Shown: positions 33,467-44,589 of the stretch, one piece after another
Layout: each line of letters begins with the position of its first letter
Numbering within the stretch: position 1 is the first letter of the stretch
Assembly (NCBI GenBank): GCA_033557465.1
Contig: CM066035.1
Span: 916,370,235-916,434,234, forward strand
Source: Ichthyophis bannanicus
Taxonomy: Eukaryota; Chordata; Amphibia; Gymnophiona; Ichthyophiidae
Direction: 5' to 3'
DNA: 64,000 nt
Translations under genes and position numbers: made by a program
The notes under the pieces: model-generated
What the model was told of the DNA's origin: nothing
What the model saw: the letters and a program-made list of their open reading frames with translations, nothing else
Databases searched by the model: none

Positions 33467-33590
33467 TTCTTCCAAGGCAATGGAGGGTAAAGTGACTTGC
33501 CCAATATCACAAGGCGTGCCAGTGGGAATCAAACCCTTGATCTTCTGGGTACTAGGCAGTTGCTCTAACCACTATGCTACTCCTGCACTC
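33467..33590 (-). mobile_element. SINE, tRNA-head half (split by the DIRS element)
   Basis: Continues the SINE of 26884-26974: TTCTTCCAAGGCAATGGAGG, then CAAACCCTTGATCTTCTGG (B-box side inverted) and TCTAACCACTATGCTACTCC (A-box side inverted). It completes the SINE in minus orientation. Confidence 0.8.
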
Positions 33591-34827
33591 CACACTGGGC
33601 ATAACTATAGTTCTATTATTATGCCTGTTTCCTGGTCAAACCTTTGTTATAGTTTGGTGTGTTGGTCTGAGGGTCCTTAGGTATACAGAAAGCTAAGTCT
33701 GTGATCACTGTGTGACCTAACACTGATGTTAAAAAAAATTTGAAGAAAAATGGAGTGATTATGATGCAGTTTGATCTGATCCTGCTGTGGGACTCTTATA
33801 TCAGGAGAGCGGTTGATCAGCTAGCTCCTTTTAATCAGATTGTCAAAGCCTTGCATTGTCAGAAAGCTTCTGTAAATGGTTTACTACTGAATTAATTAAT
33901 ATGAAGATAGATGTGAAGCTTGCTGAATGCTCACCATAGGCGATATCCTTAAAAGATGAGCACTTTTCATAACAGAAGAGAATGGATTCCAACAGGTCTC
34001 TGTGTACAGATCCTTATCGTAGAAGGAAGCCATGATACAGCACAAGCCTTTGACACAGAAGTCTCAGCAGCCTGAAATGCAGAAAATGTTGGCACAAAAG
34101 TTAGGCTACTTAGAAAACCATGTCATATTCATCTGTACATGAGTGGCAGTCCTGGAGCCCTATGTAATAACGCATGAAAGTGTCTCTGGGTTAGTAGACT
34201 TTTCCATGAAATTAAGCTAAGATGCAAATAAACTCTTTCCTCATTTACATTCTTAGTTAAACTTTGTACAAATTTTTTGTGTGTTGCCACAGTCAAGAAC
34301 TTCACATGTTCTTGGCAGTGGAAACGTGAGAATTTTTTTTAAGAAAAGAGCCTCTTCCAGCAAGTACATTATATAATTAAGAGGCCCACTTGCTTGAATT
34401 GCAGATACCCTTCACCGATTGCCCCTCCCGGAGGGACCCCAACTCCCTAGTGACCCAGTGAGCACAGTGCTTCCCTTGCAGTTCCCCATGAAACACTAAA
34501 AGCTTTAATTCCTCTCTGTTTCCCAAGTCCCACTTTTTAATGTAAGCCTGTTCTAGCCCCTGGCACCTTGATTCACCCCAAGGGGTCGTGGGGGGCAGGA
34601 ATGGTCCCCGTTCACCCCAGCCTCATAGGTTCACTGCTTCAAAATGGTATGGGCTGACCCCCTACTGGTAGTCTCATACTACTTCCACTGAGGGTCAGCC
34701 TATACCATGTTGAAGCTGGCAGCCTACAGGGCAGGAGCGAGTGAGGACTGCCCTTGACTCTTATCATCCCAGACCCTCATGGTGAGATGGGGTATAGTGG
34801 GTGGAAAGGGGCAGGCTGACGACCCTC
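33591..34827. other. No gene seen, 1.2 kb
   Basis: No coding motif. An imperfect palindrome of about 65 bp lies near 34647-34711, with arms around GGTATGGGCTGACCCCC and GAGGGTCAGCCTATACC. The remainder is unassigned. Confidence 0.45.
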
Positions 34828-35085
34828 ACCATTATTTATTTATATACTGTGCTCTTTAGAATCAGTGTGGTTTACATGTATACTAACAGGTACTTTTTAT
34901 TCCCTTCTCCCCAAAGGGCTCACAATCTAAGTGTACCTGAGGCAATGGAGGGTTAAGTGGCTTGCCCAAGGCCACAAGGAGTGGCCATGGGATTCTGGCC
35001 TGAAGTTGCTTGTCCCCATGTGGGAATTGAACCCCTGGCCTTCTGGCTTGAGGTAACCTGTCCCAACCACTGAGACACTCCTCCC
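34828..35085 (-). mobile_element. tRNA-derived SINE
   Basis: In minus orientation the head carries an A-box-like segment (inverse of CAACCACTGAGACACTCC) and a B box (inverse of GGGAATTGAACCCC near 35021). The body reads GGCTTGCCCAAGGCCACAAG on the plus strand. The left end (ATTTATTTATATACTGTGCT) is the LINE-like tail. It lies directly next to the L1 derivative's target duplication. Confidence 0.75.
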
Positions 35086-35103
35086 TCAACATTAAGGAGT
35101 CTT

Positions 35104-36763
35104 TTTTATTTTTTATTTTTTTATTTATGCAATTTTTACAAATACAACAAGAAAGCCAACAAAGCACTCTCTTGAGAGAAACAGGTTGACACACAGAAAA
35201 CGCAAATGAAGAAAATTTTTATACATTAGTAACAAGAAAACATAACAGTGTCCAACCACTCTAGCCCACGAAAAGGAGATCGTTTCATAAAAAAAAAAAA
35301 ATATATATATACCAAATATGAAAAGAAACAGGCAGCACAACAGTTCAAGCTAATACATAGCTGAGCACCCTTAAGGAGAAAGAATAGAGGATTCTACATG
35401 CCTAGCACTGATGAAGGCTAGCAGCTGGGAAGGCTCAAAAAATACATAGGAAACATTTTGGTATTTAACCAAACACTTACAAGGGTGTTTGAGAAAAAAG
35501 AGCCCCCCCCCAACTGCAAAACCCCAGGCCGTAACAAAAGAAACTCTCTACGACGTTTCTGTGTGACTCTTGATAGGTCAAGATAAATACGGACAGCAAA
35601 ACCACGAAAGGGGATTTTCCTTTTACGAAAAAACAACTTCAATAACCACTCTCTATCCGATAACAGAGCAAAAGTAACAAGAAGAGTGGAAGACTCCAAA
35701 GAGTCCCGAGAATTCTCTAACAAATTGGTAACATTTAACACATCCCCTTGTGTCAGACCCCCCTCCAAAGCGCTGCTAGGAGTAGCGCGCATTGCTTTAG
35801 GTAAATAATACACTTTAACTAAGGGATGCATTAACTCCGGGGAGACACCCAAAACTTCCAGGAGATATTCTTTAAACATCTCTTTAGCCCCAATAGAAGA
35901 GGATCTAGGAAAATTTACAATTCTCAAATTATTAACACGAGACAAATTTACCAACTGCTCTAATTTCATGAGTACCGACAAAGAGTTCTTTTTGACAATG
36001 TCAGACTGATCTTCCAGACTAGAAAGCCTACTTCGTATCTCTTCTTCTTCCACGGAGAAATTCGACACTTTTTTTTCCAAAATAGTCACAGCTCCCATAG
36101 TAGAGTTGACCTTAGTGGTTAATGAAGACACATGAGGAAATAAAGCTTCTCCCAACGAGGCAATAGCGGTCCAAATAGACTCCAGTGTAAAATTCACTGG
36201 TCGCTGTAGAGAAAACACGCATCCATATTCAGCGCTGAGTCCTCGATTTTCAAGTGTGTCTGCAGATCAACCCGCGGGGCAGAAGAAACAACCTGCCTTG
36301 CGCACACTTCTCCCTCAGGCGCCAAAGTTGATGCAATATCTGGGAGCTTACTCATAGCTCCACTTTTCAGCTCAACCGACACATCTTTTCCTGGCCCACC
36401 TAAGGCACCAATATCCTCCGACATAGCAGGGGAAGGGACCTCCAGGAAGCCCTCAGGCAATACGTGGGTGCAGAAGACCTTTGACGCCGGGCTCAGCAAC
36501 GGGGAGAAAGATGACGCCGAAGCAGTTGCCGAGCTATCAAGCTCCGACAAAACTGCCAATCGGCTATCCCCACCGACAACGTCTGAACCCCGAGTGGCTT
36601 GCAAAAGGTAACTATCCAAAGGACCAATAGCAGGAGAAACGGGCATTGAGGCAGCAGAGGGCTGGGGGGGCACCGGCCCAGATTTGCCTTTTCGCTTCCT
36701 TCCCATCAGGAAATCGTGCTCACACGGTATGAAGGGCTGCCGCCATCTTGGAACGCCCCTCCC
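35104..36763 (-). mobile_element. ORF1-only L1 derivative (HAL1-like), with target duplication
   Basis: Flanked by a perfect 15-bp duplication ACATTAAGGAGTCTT (35089-35103 and 36764-36778). On the minus strand the 5' end reads GGGAGGGGCGTTCCAAGATG, then GCGGC, an L1-like start. An ORF1 follows, then directly a 3' UTR and an A-rich tail (AAATAAAAAAATAAAAAATA). There is no room for ORF2. It was evidently mobilised as a unit by an L1 machinery supplied in trans. Mammalian HAL1 elements are the nearest named analogue; homology to them is not claimed. Confidence 0.82.
35418..36706 (-). pseudogene. L1-type ORF1 protein, one frameshift
   Basis: The first frame (36194-36706) starts at ATG with MGRKRKGKSGPVPPQPS and is a low-complexity N-terminus. 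A slip near 36220 moves into 35418-36218. That frame contains a predicted coiled coil (VTILEKKVSNFSVEEEE, SLEDQSDIVKKNSL), then NNLRIVNFPRSSS, the start of the RRM-like domain, and a basic C-terminus (FFRKRKIPFRGFAVRIYLD). The layout matches ORF1p RNA chaperones. The frameshift means it is not intact. Confidence 0.78.
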
Positions 36764-36778
36764 ACATTAAGGAGTCTT

Positions 36779-36969
36779 AAGTGAGAACTGAAGCTTTCAG
36801 TTCCACATCAGAGATGGAAAGGGGGGTGTTTGGACCACTAGGGAGTTGAAGTCTGCCCAGAAAAGGGAGTCTTGTGGGTCTGCAGTTTGGGCTTGTGGGC
36901 CCTTTAATTTTATTGCCCTGTCGCACAAACCTAGAGCAAACATTAAACTAGTCTTGCATAGTGTTGTTC
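36779..36969. other. Spacer between two L1-type insertions
   Basis: 191 bp of ordinary sequence with no motif. It separates the right duplication of the ORF1-only element from the left duplication of the L1. Confidence 0.5.
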
Positions 36970-37120
36970 AAAATTCATAACACTGGGGGGCGGAGTCTGC
37001 CGTGGAGAAAGATGGCCGCTTAGGCTGAGGCTCCCTCCTGATATAGCAGAATCCGGAGCATATCTAGGTGACGGGAGATCCCTCTGACCGACGTTTTTCA
37101 CTATCGGGGACCGGTGAGAC

Positions 37121-38230
37121 ATGTCTTCACTGAAGCCGGCTAGATTGGAATTCCCACAGACGTCTGGCCAAGCTAACAAGCGGGCTAAACAGGATCTCCC
37201 TTCCCCCCAAAAAATGGCGGCGGAAAAACTACCAACGGAGGGGGTGAGGGAAATACTTCAAGAGCTGCGCACGGTTAAAGACATGATTACAACTAATTCC
37301 GGGACACTGGCGCAAGTACAAGAAGATCTCCAAGAGGTAAAGGAGAGATTAGGGAACGTGGCAAAACGCTTGGATGACGTGGAAGTTGAATTGGACAGGC
37401 AGTCCACTATGATAGCGCAGATGGGCCCGTTGACGAAAAGGGTGACGGCCCTAGAAGCGCAAATTGAAGATCAATCCAACCGGGCTCGGAGAAATAATGT
37501 GCGCATAATGGGAATCCCTGAAGGCCGGGAAGGGTCTGACCCCATTAGTTATCTGGAGAAATTAATACCTGAGCTGCTGGAAATTGCCTTTGCGGATGTA
37601 GTAAGGGCTGTTAGTATAGCTGGGTTTAAAAAAGGTTTGGACAAGTTCCTGGAGGAAAGGTCCATAAACCACTATTAAAAAGGGACCCAGGATATCAATG
37701 CTTGACCCAGTACAAGCATTGAGGAACCTGTGTCTTTTGGGGATATTGCTAGGTACGTATAACCTAGATTGGCCACTGTTGGAAACAGGATACTGGGCTT
37801 GATGGACCTCGGTCTGACCCAGTATGGCATGTCTTATGTTCTTATGTTCTTATGACCTCTGGAACTGGAAAGGGCCCACAGAGTTCCGTCGCACCCAACG
37901 CCTCATACGCAGCGACCGCGCCCATTTGTGGTAAAAATTCTTCGATATCAGCAAGTCCTGCAGATCATGCAGGCAGCCAAGCGTCGGCCGGGGTTGCAGC
38001 TGGACGGACAGAAAATTGCCTTCTTTCCGGATCTTAGCAAGCAGACCGTTCAGCGCCAGAAGGAACTCTTGGCCTGTAGGCCTATGTTGCAGCAGCTACA
38101 AGCGCGATTTGGGCTTTTCTATCCCGCGCTTATGCGGGTGACCCTGGACAACAGCACAAGAACTTTCGCAGATGGCCCAGCGCTCCGCGCATATCTACAA
38201 GAGCGTACGCGTATGGAGGTGGGGTCCTGA
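37121..38230 (+). pseudogene. L1 ORF1, interrupted by a CR1 tail
   Basis: Starts at ATG 37121 (MSSLKPARLEFPQTSGQ). A coiled coil follows (VQEDLQEVKERLGNVAKRL, LDRQSTMIAQMGPLTKRV), then the RRM start RRNNVRIMGIPEGREG. At about 37601 the frame runs into CR1 sequence and stops at 37678. After the CR1 the C-terminal domain resumes at about 37853, in two frames (DLWNWKGPTEFRR, then VKILRYQQVLQIMQAAKR, GQKIAFFPDLSKQTVQRQK and FGLFYPALMRVTLD). It would bind element RNA in an intact relative. Confidence 0.85.
37601..37853 (+). mobile_element. CR1 (subfamily A) tail inserted in L1 ORF1
   Basis: Carries the last coding part (AVSIAGFKKGLDKFLEERS, then INHY and stop) and the 3' UTR ending TTATGTTCTTATGTTCTTAT. 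By chance it is in frame with L1 ORF1, giving a 185-residue chimeric frame. Confidence 0.85.
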
Positions 38231-38679
38231 AAGAAAATGGACTTACATGTCGTGTTTATCACTGCCATGCCATTTAGCTATTGAGTTAGGCTGTGCTCAG
38301 GTGGGTGGGCATGATTGTAAACTGCTCTACTCCTATCTCAACATGTCAAAGGGTAGACATGGGTTGTTGTATTTTTTTATGGGGTAGACATGCCGTCACT
38401 GCCTAGCAATAGTTTTGTTTTCATTGGTCAAGGGTTCTCTTATGTGAATTGGGGCCCTGTTACCTTAAGAAATGCTCACAGAATGGTTGTCTTCTTAACG
38501 GGAGGGGGGGGTTTGGGTGGGCTAAGATGGGCGGTTGGGGCTTTGCCATGCAAGTTAAGGTAGTTAATAGTATAGTACAGGCAGGCTTTTCCAGTTATGA
38601 TCTCATGAGCACTGTATACTTTAATTCCGGGGCAGTTGACCGCGAATGCCAATTTTCAGGGTTTTTCTAGAGCAAAATA

Positions 38680-39610
38680 TGGCTGATTGCAAGCTGAGGG
38701 TATTGTCCCTAAATGTTCAAGGTATTTCTAATCTTATCAAGAGAAAGAAAATACTAAATTATTGTAAACACCAAAAAGCGGACGTTATATACTTACAAGA
38801 AACCCACCTCTCACTTGCCGAATCATACAAAGTGGCAGATTCAACCTATCAAAATATTCTATCGGCACCTGCCCTCAAAAGGAAGGGGGGGGGGGGGTCA
38901 TTGTCCTATGCAGGAAGGCCCTCCCTATGGTAGTCCAAGAAACCAAAATTGATCCTGCAGGGCGATGGGACATGGTTATTGCACGACTCAAGGAGGATGT
39001 TTTTACTCTTATGACGGTATATGGCCCCAACATGGATGACCCGCAATTCTACATCCAGATCACTCAAGAGCTACTTGAAGCGGGATCTTCATATATCATT
39101 TTAGGGGGGGACTTCAACCTCATACACGATCCACTGATTGACAGAACTCCTTACAAGCCACAGCACAAGCCTTTGTCCTCCAAGAAACTGCTGAACATGA
39201 TGGAATTGCTAGGGTTGGTAGACCCCTGGAGGCTTTTTTCTCCCAACGATAAAGAATACTCTTTTTATTCCCTACCTCATAACTCGCAAACCCGTATTGA
39301 CTATTTTCTGATCTCCAAGACGTTGCTGCCCAAGATTACAGGCACTGATATGTTGGCTAGAACAGTTTCGGACCACTCTGCGGTTACCTTGGATTGTGTA
39401 GTAGGATCAGCCAAGAGAGCCCAGGTACGATGGTTTTTTGAAAAACAGTGGCTGGGAGAGGAAGAATTTTGCAAATCCATAAAGTTGGCTATTAAAGAAT
39501 TCTTTGCCACTAACCGACATGGGGACACTTCCACTTGGGCCTGGTGGGAGGCCTTCAAAGCGGAAAAGGAACTACTACAATACCCGTTTCAGGTGGAAAA
39601 ATCATCTTAA
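38680..39610 (+). pseudogene. L1 ORF2 endonuclease part
   Basis: ATG near 38680 (MADCKLRVLSLNVQG). Endonuclease motifs in order: LSLNVQGI (Asn), YLQETHLS (Glu), TVYGPN, ILGGDFNLIHDPLIDR, SQTRIDYFLIS and VSDHSAV (Asp-His). A G-run near 38886-38898 causes a frame slip between the first part (to 38933) and the second (38927-39610). The frame ends just where the RT domain should start. Confidence 0.85.
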
Positions 39611-41058
39611 ATATTTGGGGGTTACCTATGGTGTCACCTTACAGGATACAATCTCTTTGAATATAGACTGCTGCAATAAGGTAATTCAAGAGTATGTGCA
39701 CAAATGGTCACCTCTGAACTTAACATGGTGGGGCAGATTGGAAACCAATAAAATGGTCATTGTCCCCAAGATAAATTATATTCTGAGTATGATCCCTGTG
39801 CTTTTTGATAGGAAATTTTATTCCAGTATGGAGAAAATTCTGTTATCCTTCCTCTGGGAGAAGAAAACCCTAAGAATTGCGTCATGGAAATTGAAGCTTC
39901 CTAAAAAACAGGGCGGGGTGCACTTCCCAGATTTTTACTGGTATCACGTTGCCGCTCTGTTAAAGCAAGGCTCCTGGTGGGCGGAGGAGTTGAAGACCCT
40001 TGGAACCCCGAGTTGGCTGCTAGTAGAAGATACAGCGAGTGAACCAATCCCATTGCGGGCGCGTATTGGGGCTGATGCGACACACGCAAAGATGGACAAC
40101 GTGATCTTGAAGGCCACTCAGCAAGCGTTCAACTTTGTTTTACCCCTTATAGAAGGTGAACAGATATTCACGGAAGCTACGCCAATTTGGCTTAATTCGC
40201 GTTTCAAAATAAGAGGGAATTGTATTGCATGGGCCACCTGGATACAACAAGGTATTCTTCATCTAGGTCAGCTGATAAGTGGGCAGAAGTTTAAATCTTT
40301 CCCAGAACTACAACAGGAATTTCAACTTCCGCAGATGCTTTTTTCAGTGGGGTCAACTGCGGCACTGTCTGAGCAAAGCAGGGGTGTCGCCAATACACCT
40401 TGGCAGTGGACGTCCACTTTATCTCCGGATACAGGAGATTAGGCTGGGAACGAAACTAATATCGAAGTTTGTGGAACTTATTCGGAATGCAGATGATCGT
40501 TGGCCTAAAGGAGCTCAATTGGTGTGGGAAGCTGAAGTGGGAACCCTCATGACTGCGGAGATGTGGAACTCCTTTTGGGGCTCACAGATACGGATAACGA
40601 GAGCTGCTTCTCTTACTCAGATGTTATATTTCCTTGCTCACCGTGCGTACTTGACACCGGTGAAGGTCGCCAAATGGCAAGTGCACGACGGTGATAGATG
40701 TTGGTCCTGCGGTTCCAGTGTTGGGACGTTGGCACATATGTTGTACTACTGTCCACTTCTGAAGCTGTTCTGGCAATGGGTATGGCAGCGACTAATGCAG
40801 CTATTTCGGATGAGCTCTCCATTAACATTTCGTATCGCTATTTATAAGTCGCTGGCTGGCGTTCCAGACCTGGAAAGACGATACTACACAATTTTTGATC
40901 TATTACTAAGTTTGGCACTGAAGGCCATATTAAGTCACTGGAAAACTTTCAACTCTTTAAACGTGGAATATTGGTGGAATCTGGTTTGCTATCACCGTTC
41001 CTGTGAGATAGCATATGTGAATCAGAACCCAGCCTCCTATAATCTTTTGAAAAAGTAG
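39580..41058 (+). pseudogene. L1 ORF2 C-terminal part after the RT deletion
   Basis: Begins around WKNHLKYLGVTYGVTLQD, normally found just after the RT palm. It continues with WWGRLETNKMVIVPKINY and SFLWEKKTLRI. A slip near 40400 leads into 40279-41058, which ends with a Cys/His motif CWSCGSSVGTLAHMLYYCP typical of L1 ORF2 C-termini. No FADD/YADD site is present. Roughly the whole RT core is missing between 39570 and 39600. Confidence 0.83.
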
Positions 41059-41287
41059 GATGCCCTCATAATGAAATAGGTTCTACCTCGCATAGTGGTA
41101 GCCTGGTGCCCAAGAGATATGGCATTCGCGGTCCTACCCCCCCCTACTTGCATAGGGTAGTATGTGATCAGTGATATACCTGTCTGTCTTGCTATTCCTG
41201 TTTTAGTATTCATTATTGATTGTTATGTTATGTTTGTTGTGGTTGGAAATTGATAAATAAAGAATTAAAAAAAAATTCATAACACTG

Positions 41288-41751
41288 AACCGCAGAACAA
41301 ATGAGCATTGTGGTAGTGTGGATTGTGGTGGGAAGGGTTTTCCTTTAAAACACAGGCCAGACAGCTGTTCAAGGAAAACAAAAGCAGCTTTTATTCTGTC
41401 CTAGCTTGTTAAACCTACACAAAGCAAAATCCAGAATGGACAGCAGTTCAGGGAAAACAAAATTAGCTTTACTTCTCTCCCAGCTTGTTAAACCTCTACA
41501 AGCTGGTTCTTCCAGCCCTTCTCCAGCCCCAGTTAAAGTTTCTACCTCAGAACTCCTTTGCACGACTGGCCTTGGAAGGACTTCTGGCTCCACAGGCCTC
41601 TCTCCCTCCTGCAGCCTGCTGGGTTTTTAACCTCTACCTATGAGCCATGTCCTCCTAGCCCTGAACTCTCTTAATGGAAACTGTTGATACTTTCTTTGGA
41701 GAAGGATGAGTAACATTCGATAGACCCCATCACAAGCATATATTAAAGACA
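41288..41751. repeat. Partial tandem duplication, unassigned
   Basis: Two imperfect copies about 80 bp apart (near 41369 and 41450). Each has ACAGC-GTTCA-GGAAAACAAAA, AGCTT-TT-CT and AGCTTGTTAAACCT. No coding motif. It could be a fragment of an LTR or a local duplication. Confidence 0.45.
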
Positions 41752-42080
41752 CAGTAAGTGACAGCAGATAAAGACCAGCATGGTCCATCTAGTCTGCCCA
41801 ATAAGGTGGATAGATTTGTACCTGTCTCTCCATGCAGGCTACTCCCCTCTGTGCTTTTGTTTAAGGTTGTACCCACAGCTCCGTGCAGGTTATTCCCCTC
41901 TATTTTTTGAAGTGCAAAAGTTATTTGATTGCTCTGATTCCATCCTCTTGCTGCATAGGGATCCTGTGTCTGTCCCATGCATTTTTTTGAATTCCATCAC
42001 TGTTCTTGCCTCAACCACCTCCATTAGGAGGGCATTCCAGCACCCTTTCCATGAAAAAGTAAAACAAATACACATGGATT
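41752..42080 (-). mobile_element. CR1 LINE 3' fragment (subfamily C)
   Basis: Left tail GACAGCAGATAAAGACCAGC then ATGGTCCATCTAGTCTGCCC. The minus-strand frame includes LMEVVEARTVMEFKKMHGTD, related to the CR1 C-terminus TVTEFKKAWEKH at 30619. Degenerate. Confidence 0.7.
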
Positions 42081-42214
42081 TTGTTAGTTTTCAATTTTAT
42101 AATTAAGAATAATGCACATGAGTTGGGGGTCTCTTCAAATGACACCTGAAGAAGGGACTTATGTAATTCTGTATGTTTATGGACACAAATCGCAACCCAC
42201 AAAAAAAATCTAGA

Positions 42215-42615
42215 GGCGTATATTCAGAGGGATTAACGTTGTTAGTAGGCCAGCTAACCGCATTAATCCCATTGAGTGGGATATTCAGCAGCATATGCCC
42301 AGTTTGTGCTTCTGAATGCTCCAATGTTAATCGCTTAGCATTGGCGAATTGTGGGGACGGCACTAAGGGTTAGCTGGTCAGCAGCGATATTGAGCCACTG
42401 GCTGGTAAACTCTAATTGGGCTAAAGTTAGGCCAAAAAAAGCTTTACCGGTTCCGCTGTCCAGCCAACAGCTGAATAGCGCTGCTGACCGGATAACTAAT
42501 TTGCTATCCAGAAAACACAGATCTTCAATACAGCTGGCGAATATGGCCCTAGCTTTAAATATCCAGTTTTAATTTAAAGCGGCTACAGCCAGCTGCTGAA
42601 TATGTCTCTCATAGT
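42215..42615. repeat. GATATTCAGC-rich dispersed repeat
   Basis: Contains many copies, in both orientations, of GGATATTCAGC and GCTGAATA-like words, with CAGCCAACAGCTGAATAGCG near the middle. The same word set recurs at 52430-52740 and 61562-61650. It is probably a non-autonomous DNA transposon family. No ends could be fixed. Confidence 0.5.
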
Positions 42616-44059
42616 TTCCTCCTAAACCTATATGGCTGCTGTAAGGGGACCATAATCCAAACTGTCCACATTGGTGCAAACTCTGCAGGGTTTGTGCAAA
42701 GAGCTAAAGCAAAAGTTAATGCAGGCTTTTGTTTTGATTATTGCCCCCCCTGAAAAAATATGTATAGAAATTACATTTGCTTTTTCTGCATGTATTTTTT
42801 CCATCAAAAAATGCACGTGCAGCTTTGATTATTCAAAGCTATGTATTGATCTCTGATCTCTACCTCCAGCACATCTCTTTGCTCTCTGGATAAAACTATG
42901 CACGCTTTCAAGCAGCATGCATAGTGTACTTTCACCTACGGACAGGTGGGGCAGTAATCAAATTCCTGTCGTCTGAACCATTGAAAGGACTTTGATTATT
43001 GTCCTGTGAACCTCCATACCGTAAAATAGTACCAGTAGTTCTGACACTTGAAAATAATGTGACTGGCAATGGTTTGAGACAGTGACACCATGAAGAGCAT
43101 AGTTAGGGAATCTTTCTTGTACATGTAAGTATAGGGAGGTGCATGCTGTACTCTGTCTGAATGTAGTAATTCTCTTAAACTGATGTGTCTGCCAACTAAG
43201 TCTCAGTGGTATTTTTTTTTGTGTGCAATATGCTTTCTTCTCTAAGGAACCTTTCGTAATCGGAATAAAGCAATTTGGCTCCCTGTCATTGCTGACTGAA
43301 ACCGTATGAGCTGGTTTGACATGTGTGGCCTGCTAGATTTATCAGCCTGTCTGATCCAGCGCACAAGAGAGGTTCAAGGCTGAATCAGCAAGGGAAAGGG
43401 TGCTCATGGCTGCCTTTGTCCTGAATCCCATTCGCTAGATTTATCTTGTACATTCATAGAAATTAAGGTCAACAAATAAGTTGTAGGTGAAACCTTTTTA
43501 GCCTACTTTTCAAAGGAAAAGATAGGTTATGGGTGTATGTGTGTACACTGTGAAACAGGCCTCTTTAGATTTGCATGGAACTTCTTTATATTGGAAAAAC
43601 TTAATACAGTGCAAACTGAGCAAAAGATGCTGATGTGTGAATATACTATAGGTTGGATTATACCAGCAACAATTGTTTTCCTATCAACAAGGTGCTGAAC
43701 AAGTTAACTACGTTTCCTGGCATTAAGAGGTGGCAAACAGGCCAATTGCCCTGGGTCCTCATGCCCAAGTCTGCCTCCAACTAAAGGAGGAATAGCCTGC
43801 CAGCAGACTTTGGAGCCTCCTCACTAGTTTGTGCTCTAGGCCCCAGCATATTTAACACTGGCCCTGGTTCCCAGTGCTCTGATTTACATCCTAGACTCTG
43901 GTGCGGGAACTGTGTAGCCATGCAAATTATTTACACAGGTGGAGGGTAATTATATAACCAAGTGCCAAACTTAAGGCTGCCAAAATGCACCTATTTTATA
44001 AGGAAAAGTAGGTGACTGTATTTCTTTATAAAATATTAGCATACAATGCAATGTGTGCT
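42616..44059. other. No gene seen, 1.4 kb
   Basis: No recognisable coding region. A possible hAT relic lies near 43730-43866, ending AACACTGGCCCTGG. The rest is unassigned. Confidence 0.45.
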
Positions 44060-44256
44060 GTGGAGTCAATGCTGACTGCTGACGATCCAGCAGCCTCTGG
44101 GTTTTCTTAGCACGGTGTGACCAGAAGTAGATTGCTAGGTCTTTCTTCCAGGGCAGTGGAGGGTAAGGTGACTTGCTCAAGGCCACAGGGAGTGCCAGTT
44201 GTCTCCTAGTCACCAGGCCAGTGCTCTAACCACTAGGCTAGTCCTCTCCTCCTAAA
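44060..44256 (-). mobile_element. tRNA-derived SINE with RTE-like tail
   Basis: Uninterrupted minus-strand copy of the family split by the DIRS element. The RTE-like end is at left (GTGGAGTCAATGCTGACTGC). The middle is AGATTGCTAGGTCTTTCTTC, then CAGGGCAGTGGAGGGTAAGG. The tRNA head at right is the inverse of CTCTAACCACTAGGCTAGTC. It defines the empty-site reference for the DIRS junction. Confidence 0.78.
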
Positions 44257-44474
44257 TATAAATGCTAACATAAGTGTTTGAAAACAGATTTTAAGACATA
44301 ATCACTTAAAACCAGTCCTAGAGCCCATGCACACACCCACAGTGAAAGTATGTGCCATTGGGGTGATGTATTTACTTATAAAATAGTGCATAAATCATTA
44401 AAAATACCTTCATTTATGTGGTTGGTGCTGTGTAATTTTAGGTGGGTCCTTATAAACTTGCTCCATACCACATA

Positions 44475-44586
44475 AAATATAAGCTGCTTGGTCTGTACTA
44501 TCCCATACCACATAAAGATAAGCTGCTTGGTCTGTACTATCCCATACCACAGGTATGGGATAGTACAGACCAAGCAGCTTATCTTT
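44475..44586. repeat. Direct repeats with a perfect 35-bp hairpin
   Basis: The unit TAAGCTGCTTGGTCTGTACT-ATCCCATACCAC occurs twice in direct orientation, 39 bp apart. A third copy is inverted. The arms 44514-44548 and 44552-44586 are perfect inverses over 35 bp with a 3-base loop (ACA). No gene overlaps. Confidence 0.85.
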
Positions 44587-44589
44587 TTA

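Larger units (their letters stand above)
36986..41271 (+). mobile_element. L1 LINE with both ends intact but RT core deleted
   Basis: The 16-base duplication AAAATTCATAACACTG occurs at 36970-36985 and 41272-41287; its leading A residues merge with the poly-A. The 5' end starts GGGGCGGAGTCTGCCGTGG and soon reads AAAGATGGCCGC. ORF1, the endonuclease part of ORF2 and the ORF2 C-terminus are present. The segment that should hold the catalytic RT is missing at about 39580, and a CR1 tail is inserted in ORF1. It ends AATAAAGAATTAAAAAAAA. Confidence 0.88.
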
